From Nitriliruptoraceae bacterium (GTDB lineage Bacteria > Actinomycetota > Nitriliruptoria > Nitriliruptorales > Nitriliruptoraceae): a stretch of DNA of 13,821 nt. The notes under the pieces are model-generated. The model searched no databases, was not told where the DNA came from, and saw nothing but the letters and a program-made list of their open reading frames with translations. The stretch is taken from assembly GCA_007118045.1 (NCBI GenBank), contig SKTG01000487.1, positions 1 through 13,821 of the forward strand. The letters are read 5' to 3'. Below, one piece after another: positions 9,601-13,821 of this stretch. The position numbers and the translations under genes are program-made. Position 1 is the stretch's first letter. Each line of letters begins with the position of its first letter.

Positions 9601-10221
9601 CACCCCGCCGCCTACACCGGCGACGATGACGGTCTGGAGGGCCGCTCGGGCAAGCTCACGCGGCTCGAGGAGATCCTGGACAACGTGTTCGAATCCGGCG
9701 AACGCATGCTCATCTTCACGCACTTCGCGACGTGGGGGACGCGCCTCGCCGAGCACCTCTCGACCCGGACCGGGCAGACCATCGACAGCTACCACGGCGG
9801 TCTGGCCCGCGGCGCCCGCGACCGCATGGTCAAGCGGTTCCAGCAGGGCACGGGCCCGGGAGCGATGGTCCTCTCGCTGAAGGCGGGTGGGACCGGCCTG
9901 AACCTCACCGCCGCCAGCCACGTGGTGCTCTACGACCGCTGGTGGAACCCCGCGGTCGAGGACCAGGCCCGGGACCGGGTGTGGCGGATCGGGCAGACCA
10001 GGACGGTCGTCGCGCACCGGCTCGTCTGCCCTGGCACCGTCGACGAACGGGTCGAGGAGGTCGTGGAGGGCAAGCGCCGGATCGCCGACATCGCGCTGCC
10101 GAAGTCGAGCTCGGTCGGTGACCTCGACGGTGAACAGCTGCGGCGGGCGCTCGGTATGGATCCGGAGGCCGTCCTCACCGACGAGTTCGACGCCGCGGCC
10201 GTACGAGGGGATGCCGCATGA
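6643..10221 (+). CDS. SNF2-family DEAD/DEAH-box helicase with acidic N-terminal extension
   Basis: A 1192-residue SWI2/SNF2 ATPase that should translocate on double-stranded DNA. In order: a helical, coiled-coil-like N-terminus (24-105); an Asp/Glu-rich disordered tract (106-170); an Arg/Gly-rich stretch (171-236); a helicase-specific N-region (237-520); a region resembling the SNF2 helicase-associated domain DUF3670 (527-666); then the motor. Motor motifs are DMGLGKT (737-743), DEAQ (833-836), LTGTPIEN (860-867), GGTGLNLT (about 1082-1089) and QARDRVWRIGQ (1108-1118). The motor is intact. Related actinobacterial proteins lack the 236-residue extension as far as I recall. The open frame runs further upstream antisense to pfk but has no coding character there. 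GTG 6643 is the only standard start between that gap and the coiled coil, and its ribosome site is poor. It overlaps the next gene as ATGA. The cellular role of these HelZ-like enzymes is not settled; DNA repair or defence are inferences. Confidence 0.9.
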   Translation: MAAWTHAQEEEAIISTRTAGVQADPDEFRELAQAHLDGTASEADAERLAEQPDEWIGALQALRRDVQRRIDRLGTDVTGPERELVLADFEEELRGINEQLNELVHDPVDDVDEGYEDVEYDDTDDDPADDADPVGAPADDEDAEPVDEDAGPVDEDATDDGARTGADADAAGEGGAGTRQRERDRGRGGSRARGDRTSSDDRAAVNGEDAANREQQRTAQGGRSGGGPSKAPPKPPQLQLSWRSGDIVAWAASRKSEPEDADAVLRRLEAAGAPHDKWERGDPVKLPGGSRAETVSAPVHETLGWLVSLGSTAGEDELGPSVTWMGLAAALAVRLVAHGRMVPQLKKVGDAPGNRSYFAVRWEPTLIDHDELTGLARSMPGALAVADQQRDPHTVTRAVVSGFVDAICRDAAARIPVPAPPPQPQRASEVAETALGRLDGSTFEAPHQQGSEIRKGLKTWAGGVTGSSKLALTVQLDPPDEGDAWLLRTLTSDGRRTDEPIEAAMSRANHTRKEALKRELERLEGLYEPLLRGKDTRRGQVILSQEEAWDLMTTTGPVLVAAGFEVRVPPLSKKKATPSLRVTSMEARESAVGAQQLNDVRWSAVFDDVELTADDIQRLAGESRPLVKSHGRWVEVDHADLEAAAAALEERKDRNRLTGADMLRYALGLDGTALGSPVAVAGEGWAAELLESAKRIPEHPPTRPPGFEGELRGYQANALAWLEFLDEAGLGGCLALDMGLGKTPTMLAHLLATREHGTGLVIAPPAVVGNWASEAAKFVPDLNVVVHHGTNRAGAETLPEVIGDADVVLTTYGTALRDIASLAEHGWGKVVLDEAQVIKNPMSETAQQLRRLEARTRVVLTGTPIENGLGDLWALMDFVNPGLVGDRATFVAQMQRAAESETGAESALRTLNGVLVFRRTKAEPVIAAELPDRIDALDHCPMTTEQIGLYQAVLDELVRSTADDDEPKQKKGAVLGAITALKQICNHPAAYTGDDDGLEGRSGKLTRLEEILDNVFESGERMLIFTHFATWGTRLAEHLSTRTGQTIDSYHGGLARGARDRMVKRFQQGTGPGAMVLSLKAGGTGLNLTAASHVVLYDRWWNPAVEDQARDRVWRIGQTRTVVAHRLVCPGTVDERVEEVVEGKRRIADIALPKSSSVGDLDGEQLRRALGMDPEAVLTDEFDAAAVRGDAA

Positions 10222-11219
10222 CCGCGAGGAACCGAGCACGTACCCGCGAGAACGATCAGCCACGCGAGGAGCCCCGGGAGCGCACCCGTGAACGTGACCG
10301 CTCCACCGGCTCGTCCGGCCGGGGGGGACGCCAGCGTTCCGGGCCCGCCGAGGACGAGGGCCCGGCGAGCGGTGGTGATGCCGAGGGCGGCTCGGGCGGG
10401 AGCACCGACCGGAGCGGCTCGGGCGGGAGCGATGGCCCGGGCGGGAGCGACGGTGCGAGTGGCTCGAACGACGGTGACGGTCAGCAGAACCCCGAGGGTT
10501 CAGGAGCAGGTTCGGAACGCTCGCGCCCGAACCGCAAACGCCGCAACCAGCGCAACCGGAACCGTCGTTCCCGCGGCCGGAGCGGCGAGCGCCAGGAGCA
10601 CGGAGCCCAGGGCCGGGGCGGCAACGGTCGCTCCGACGGCGCGGACGCGAAGGACGACGGACCCGGCGACGGATCAGGCGACGAGGGCGGTCAGAACGAG
10701 GGCGGTCAGCACGGGGGCGGCCGCCGGAGCGGCGGTCAGAAGGCCGGCGGTCACAAGGCCGGCGGGCGCAAGACCGGCAACCAGAAGGCCGGAGGCCGGG
10801 GCTCGGGCGGCAAGAGCTCCGGCGGTCAGAACGCCGGCGGAGGTCAGAACACGGGCGGGGGTCAGAGCTCGGGTGGCAACCAGGACGGCGGTCAGAACCC
10901 CGGCGGCGGCCAGAACCGCAACCGTCGGCGGCGCTCGCAGAACAACCGCCGGAACCGGCAACGGCAGCAGCGACACGGCTCGGGAAGCTTCTGGGGGGAC
11001 GTCCAACGGCTGCCGGCCCCGCACACGGACGTACGCATCACCGACGACGCGGCGGCCATCCCACGCTCGCTGGGTCCACCACCGCTGCCGGGGCATGAGC
11101 AGATCGCCGAGCACTACTTCTCGGCCGTCTACGACCGGGCGGTGACCACGGCGGGTGCGCTGGCCGCCGCCGGCGGCCTCATCGATCCGGACTCGCTCGT
11201 CGCCGAGCGCGAGGACTGA
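10218..11219 (+). CDS. Gly/Gln/Arg-rich low-complexity protein with short conserved C-terminal domain
   Basis: A 333-residue protein whose first 255 residues are predicted disordered. It has mixed-charge RE/RD repeats (1-40), Gly/Ser/Asp blocks (45-100), an Arg/Asn patch (101-125, including NRKRRNQRNRNRR), GGQ/GGR/GGH repeats (157-232) and a second Arg/Asn/Gln patch (233-253). A different, folded-looking segment begins at Phe258 (FWGDVQRLPAP) and contains SLGPPPLPG (284-292) and helical HEQIAEHYFSAVYDRA (293-308). From memory, this tail resembles the C-terminus of SWIM zinc-finger proteins encoded beside SNF2 helicases in other actinobacteria; no SWIM CxC/CxH motif is present here. The ATG overlaps the helicase stop (ATGA), with GAGGGG seven bases upstream, so the two are co-translated and probably interact. 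It is not a secreted or membrane protein by sequence. Function unknown. Confidence 0.82.
   Translation: MTARNRARTRENDQPREEPRERTRERDRSTGSSGRGGRQRSGPAEDEGPASGGDAEGGSGGSTDRSGSGGSDGPGGSDGASGSNDGDGQQNPEGSGAGSERSRPNRKRRNQRNRNRRSRGRSGERQEHGAQGRGGNGRSDGADAKDDGPGDGSGDEGGQNEGGQHGGGRRSGGQKAGGHKAGGRKTGNQKAGGRGSGGKSSGGQNAGGGQNTGGGQSSGGNQDGGQNPGGGQNRNRRRRSQNNRRNRQRQQRHGSGSFWGDVQRLPAPHTDVRITDDAAAIPRSLGPPPLPGHEQIAEHYFSAVYDRAVTTAGALAAAGGLIDPDSLVAERED
10684..10920 (+). repeat. degenerate in-frame repeat encoding GGQ/GGN/GGR units
   Basis: Units built on GGCGGTCAGAA recur roughly every 12-15 bases, giving GGQN, GGQH, GGQK, GGHK, GGRK and GGGQN. All spacings are multiples of three and the reading frame is kept, so the repeat is under coding constraint and probably varies in length between relatives. 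Confidence 0.65.
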
Positions 11220-11548
11220 TGCCGGCGGAAGGTCACGGCAGCGAACCGGACCATCCCGGCTCCCGGCCCTGGCTGGTGGTCAGGTGGGCGGCGTGGGCGG
11301 CCCTGATCCTCGCCGTGCTCATGGTGCTGCTGCCCGTACCCGGTCAACTGGAGGATCCGGACGGGGAGCCCGTCCTCGCGGCCTGCGGCTCGGTGGTGGC
11401 GCCGGTGACGCACCAGGAGGCGTGGGCGACCGAAGGCTGCGAGGATGTACGTCGGCCGCTCCGCAACGGGGCCGCGCTGTTGGTCGTCGGCGCCGTCGTG
11501 ACCGGTGGCGTCCTCCGTCGCCGCGGGGACGGCACCCCGACGGCCTGA
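11219..11548 (+). CDS. small two-helix membrane protein with a paired-cysteine loop
   Basis: A 109-residue protein I do not recognise. Two hydrophobic segments, about 18-40 (LVVRWAAWAALILAVLMVLL) and 84-99 (GAALLVVGAVVTGGVL), flank a polar loop of about 43 residues with Cys56 and Cys74. Arg residues before the first helix and RRR after the second predict both ends inside and the loop outside, where the cysteines could form a disulfide. The ATG shares one base with the previous stop (TGATG) and has GAGGA close upstream, so it is co-translated with the low-complexity protein. The next gene follows after 18 nt. Being wedged between a helicase pair and quinone genes, its role cannot be inferred safely. 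Confidence 0.72.
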   Translation: MPAEGHGSEPDHPGSRPWLVVRWAAWAALILAVLMVLLPVPGQLEDPDGEPVLAACGSVVAPVTHQEAWATEGCEDVRRPLRNGAALLVVGAVVTGGVLRRRGDGTPTA

Positions 11549-11554
11549 CCGACC

Positions 11555-11560
11555 GAGGAG
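11555..11560 (+). promoter_or_regulatory. ribosome binding site of menG
   Basis: GAGGAG six bases before GTG 11567 supports that start over downstream alternatives. Confidence 0.6.
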
Positions 11561-11566
11561 CGATTC

Positions 11567-12313
11567 GTGCACGACCGGTTACCCACCGAGGCTCGCTCCG
11601 AGCGCGCAGCGAGGCGCGTCTTCGCCGCGCTACCCCATCGGTATGACCGTCTGGCCGAGCTGCTCTCGTTCGGACAGAACGCCCGGTGGCGGCGGACCAT
11701 GGTGGACCACGTCGTGGCCACCTCGCCCACGACGGTGTGCGACGTGGCCACCGGGACTGCGGGTGTCGCGATCGAGCTCGCCGAGCGCTCGGGCGCGCAC
11801 GTGACGGGGGTGGACGTCTCGGAGGAGATGCTCTCGATCGGCGCGCGTCGTGTCACCGCCGCCGGCCTCGATCATCGCATCGATCTGCGCCAGGCGTCGG
11901 CCGACCGGTTGCCCTTCCCCGACGACCACTTCGACGCGCTGACCTTCACCTACCTGCTGCGCTACGTGCCCGACCCCGCCACCACGCTGAAGGAACTGGC
12001 ACGGGTCGTACGGCCAGGCGGGCGCATCGCGAGCCTGGACTTCCACGTGCCCGAGCATCTGCTCTGGCGGACCGCGTGGCGGAGCTACACGCGGTTGATC
12101 CTGCCGGTCGGAGGGGCGCTGCTCGGCGGCGCCGCCTGGTGGCGGGTCGGCGCCTTCCTGGGTCGCAACATCGACGCTCACTACGCGAGCTTCCCGGTCG
12201 CCGCGCAGCTCGACGCCTGGCGCGCCGCCGACATCGGTGACCTCGAGGTGACGGTCGAGAGCCTCGGCGGTGGCATCGTCATCGCGGGCACCGTCGGTGA
12301 AGGGGGCCGTTGA
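11567..12313 (+). CDS. menG: demethylmenaquinone methyltransferase (MenG/UbiE family)
   Basis: A 248-residue class I SAM-dependent methyltransferase of the UbiE/MenG type, which methylates demethylmenaquinone to menaquinone at the membrane. Family marks: YDRLAELLSFGQNARWRR (26-43), SAM motif I as DVATGTAGVAIELAE (59-73), the acidic VTGVDVSEEML (79-89), ADRLPFPDDHFDALTFTYLLRYV (111-133) and LARVVRPGGRIASLDF (143-158). The hydrophobic segment after LLWR (about 168-190) is where these proteins contact the membrane. DVATGTA rather than DxGxGTG is a common variant in actinobacterial MenG. Length is normal. The GTG start has GAGGAG at 6 nt. The stop overlaps the start region of the downstream UbiA-like gene, which fits a role in the same quinone pathway. 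A related methyltransferase acting on another prenylated or polyketide substrate is the main alternative. Confidence 0.87.
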   Translation: MHDRLPTEARSERAARRVFAALPHRYDRLAELLSFGQNARWRRTMVDHVVATSPTTVCDVATGTAGVAIELAERSGAHVTGVDVSEEMLSIGARRVTAAGLDHRIDLRQASADRLPFPDDHFDALTFTYLLRYVPDPATTLKELARVVRPGGRIASLDFHVPEHLLWRTAWRSYTRLILPVGGALLGGAAWWRVGAFLGRNIDAHYASFPVAAQLDAWRAADIGDLEVTVESLGGGIVIAGTVGEGGR

Positions 12314-12315
12314 CC

Positions 12316-13059
12316 GTGCGGGACGAGCCTGCCGAGCGCCCCCGTCGCCCCGCGTTCTACGCCGCGAGCGGTGGGTGGCTCGGCGACTGGTGGACGCTGC
12401 TGCACCCGCCGTACACGGCCTGGCACCTCGGCTACGTCCTGCTCGGCGCCGCGGTCGCACCGCGCGTCGACGCCGTCACGCTGTCGGCCACGCTGGCGGC
12501 GTTCTTCCTCGCCGTCGGCGTCAGCGCCCACGCCCTGGACGAACTGAAGGGCCGACCGCTCGGCACCCGGCTGACGGACACCACGCTGCGTGTCGCGGCC
12601 GCCGTGGGACTCGCCGGGGCGGTCGGCATCGGCGCCGCCGGCGTCGCGCTCATCGGGCCGGGTCTGTTGGCCTTCGTGGTCGTCGGCGTCCTGCTCGTCC
12701 TCGGCTACAACCTCGAGCTGTTCGGCGGTCGCATCCACACCGATCTCGGGTTCGCCCTGGCCTGGGGGGCGTTCCCGACGCTGACCTCGGGCTGGGCACA
12801 GGGTGTCCTCCTGGAGCCGGCGCTCTGGCTGGTGGCCGGGGCGACCGCCGGGCTGTCGTGGGGGCAACGTCAGCTCTCGACCCCAGCGCGCCACGTGCGG
12901 CGACGGGTCCGCCAGGTCGAGGTCCGGTTGACCGGTGACGACGGTGGCGTCGACGTCACCGACGAGGCTTGGCTCCTGCGCCCGCTCGAGCGGGCCCTGC
13001 GTGCCCTCTCGTGGTCCGTCGTCGCGCTGGCGATCGGCCTCGTACTCCCCCGGCTGTGA
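12316..13059 (+). CDS. UbiA-like polytopic membrane protein
   Basis: About 247 residues with six or seven predicted membrane helices. The loop after helix 2 reads AHALDELKGRPLGT and the one after helix 4 YNLELFGGRIHTDLGFALAW, followed by GAFPTLTSG. These fall where UbiA/MenA prenyltransferases carry the first Asp-rich loop (NDxxDxxxD) and the Y-x-K-x-x-G-lGE-x-FG region, but only one Asp of the first motif remains. It is therefore a diverged UbiA relative whose prenyl-transfer activity is uncertain. A ~45-residue charged cytoplasmic segment precedes the last helix. The frame also offers TTG 12310, but AGGGGG (12301-12306) is only 3 nt from it and 9 nt from GTG 12316, so I prefer GTG. Placement directly behind menG suggests polyprenyl or quinone chemistry. 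Confidence 0.72.
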   Translation: MRDEPAERPRRPAFYAASGGWLGDWWTLLHPPYTAWHLGYVLLGAAVAPRVDAVTLSATLAAFFLAVGVSAHALDELKGRPLGTRLTDTTLRVAAAVGLAGAVGIGAAGVALIGPGLLAFVVVGVLLVLGYNLELFGGRIHTDLGFALAWGAFPTLTSGWAQGVLLEPALWLVAGATAGLSWGQRQLSTPARHVRRRVRQVEVRLTGDDGGVDVTDEAWLLRPLERALRALSWSVVALAIGLVLPRL

Positions 13060-13115
13060 GCCCGACGCCGGACCCGGGACGTCGGCCGTCGGCGCCGGGA
13101 GGCGCACCGTCGACG

Positions 13116-13207
13116 TCGTCCACAACGCCGTCAACAGGCGGTCCACAGCGCGCCGGTGCCCGGTGCGTGCGCGCTCGTCACCCATCACCTGGGGACAGGC
13201 TGGGGAC
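13116..13207. repeat. DnaA-box-like words and an 11-bp-spaced direct repeat
   Basis: TCGTCCACA (13116-13124) matches the actinobacterial DnaA box TTGTCCACA at eight of nine bases, and CGGTCCACA (13139-13147) at seven of nine. CTGGGGAC occurs at 13189-13196 and again at 13200-13207, one helical turn apart. No dnaA, dnaN or rpmH gene is near, so an origin is not indicated; a regulatory site is possible. Confidence 0.3.
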
Positions 13208-13253
13208 GGCACGTGCACAAGCTGTGACTTCGCTGTGGGTTGCCAACACCCCC

Positions 13254-13283
13254 TGGACACGGCGTGCGCGACGGGCGTAGCGT
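13254..13283 (+). promoter_or_regulatory. candidate rightward sigma-70-type promoter
   Basis: TGGACA (13254-13259, five of six to TTGACA) and TAGCGT (13278-13283, fits TANNNT) are spaced 18 bp apart. The predicted start near 13290 would transcribe the hairpin-rich region rightward. Confidence 0.42.
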
Positions 13284-13432
13284 GCGCCTCGCCGGTCGGG
13301 AACGAGCACTGCGGAACCTCGATCGGCCACGACACCGGCCGTGCAGGCCGGTGGCGTGCAGGTGGAGGGCCCCCGGCCCGCCGGGACGGCATGCGATCAC
13401 GTGAGACGTCACGTGGGGTGGCCGTCTCGGGA

Positions 13433-13810
13433 CACCCCGGGAACGGGGTGGAGCCACCGCTCGACGCCACCGTGAGGGGCGTCGAGGGACCGAGATGCCG
13501 CTGCACGCGGCAACGAGGTCGGTGCCCCCGCCGCAGCGGGTGCACCAGCGAACCGGGTGATCGCGAGGTCGCCCGGGCGCCGGATCCACGTCGGTCGCGG
13601 TCGCCTCAGGGGCCGCGACGGACACCGGACCGACGCCGGTCCCGCTCCCACGTGGAGCGGCCGACGCGACGGTGACGTGCCGCCACCACCCGCGAGGGTG
13701 ATGGCGACCCGCACCGCAGGCGGAACGCACGGCGTGCTCGGACACGCTGGCTCGCGGACCGCCGACGGCTGGCACGGTCCTCCGGCACCGTCGCGCCACC
13801 CTCGGGTGGC
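13433..13810 (+). ncRNA. candidate structured RNA or long leader (unrecognised, may be partial)
   Basis: At least eight stems follow one another: 13433-13450 (7 bp, GGAA loop), 13460-13486 (9 bp), 13496-13512 (6 bp), 13521-13546 (5+5 bp around one mismatch, CGCA loop), 13553-13576 (10 bp with two G-U pairs, GCGA loop), 13627-13642 or the overlapping 13642-13660 (6 or 7 bp), 13681-13706 (11 bp with one C-A mismatch, GCGA loop) and 13795-13810 (6 bp). Three GNRA loops and the G-U pairs at 13553-13576 favour plus-strand RNA; the C-A mismatch of the 13681 stem would instead pair as G-U on the minus strand. I see none of the conserved blocks of RNase P RNA, tmRNA, or cobalamin, TPP, FMN or c-di-AMP riboswitches. 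Chance pairing in GC-rich DNA remains possible. Confidence 0.3.
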
Positions 13811-13821
13811 CGCCGGGCCGG

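Larger units (their letters stand above)
13060..13821. other. gene-free right-edge region
   Basis: No frame here shows a recognisable domain, and those that stay open are Arg/Pro-rich shadows. Left part (13092-13105): a 5-bp hairpin GCGCC/GGCGC with a GGGA loop just after the UbiA-like stop, too weak to call a terminator. Middle (13116-13245): GTCCACA and GGGGAC words. Right (13254 onward): a promoter candidate and dense hairpins. A gene starting beyond 13821, or a partial one reading off the edge, cannot be excluded. Confidence 0.5.

Noticed and set aside
12310..12315. TTG 12310 as start of the UbiA-like gene
   Set aside because: Its TTGA overlap with the menG stop is attractive, but the ribosome site is only 3 nt away; GTG 12316 has a 9-nt spacing.
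13060..13260. Chromosome replication origin
   Set aside because: Only two near-consensus DnaA boxes, no AT-rich unwinding region, and no dnaA, dnaN or rpmH neighbour.
13185..13799. 204-codon leftward open frame and overlapping rightward frames at the right edge
   Set aside because: Composition is Arg/Pro/His/Cys-rich with no recognisable domain and no good ribosome site. It is typical of random open frames in GC-rich non-coding DNA.
13290..13821. RNase P RNA, tmRNA or c-di-AMP (ydaO) riboswitch
   Set aside because: The conserved blocks (GAGGAAAGTCC for RNase P, the tRNA-like ends for tmRNA, the GGGGAACCCA and GGGGTGAATC type segments for ydaO) are not present. GGGAACGGGGTGG near 13440 is only a superficial likeness.

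Overview
The window is a very GC-rich stretch (clearly above 70% G+C by eye). It has actinobacterial hallmarks: GTG starts, Shine-Dalgarno sites such as GGAGG, start/stop overlaps of the ATGA and TGATG kind, and a menaquinone methyltransferase. A free-living Actinomycetota member is the best guess. The AMIN-like remnant and the SNF2 helicase family also fit that phylum. A deep lineage such as Nitriliruptoria is possible, but I cannot prove it from sequence alone. There are no rRNA or tRNA genes, insertion sequences, phage genes or CRISPR arrays that I can see.

Left edge (1-646): the first 29 codons of a leftward macro-domain gene, then a rightward broken remnant of an AMIN-like domain gene. 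The remnant ends in three diverging copies of a ~27-bp repeat. Middle-left (647-6240): a leftward, probably co-transcribed trio read in the order pfk, ddl, CocE-type hydrolase. The phosphofructokinase is a double-length, eukaryote-style tandem enzyme with an active N-half and a degenerate C-half. A D-Ala-D-Ala ligase-family ATP-grasp protein follows 78 nt later. It overlaps by 4 nt a CocE/NonD (X-Pro dipeptidyl-peptidase-like) serine hydrolase.

Centre (6241-6642): a divergent intergenic region with a good leftward pfk promoter, a long hairpin and a 12-bp perfect palindrome. Right half (6643-13059): a tightly packed rightward operon. It encodes a SNF2-family helicase with a long acidic disordered N-terminal extension, and a protein that is three quarters Gly/Gln/Arg-rich low-complexity sequence with a short conserved C-terminal domain. 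It then encodes a small two-helix membrane protein, a MenG/UbiE methyltransferase and a UbiA-like polytopic membrane protein. The last two suggest quinone metabolism. The first two look like a physically interacting helicase pair with oppositely charged disordered regions.

Right edge (13060-13821): 760 bp without a convincing gene. It holds DnaA-box-like words and a plausible promoter at 13254-13283. Downstream is a dense run of hairpins, several with GNRA tetraloops, which could be an unrecognised structured RNA or the long leader of a gene beyond the window. The most interesting items are the SNF2/low-complexity pair, the bacterial tandem PFK, the ligase with a substituted active-site histidine position coupled to a peptidase-like hydrolase, and the structured right-edge region.
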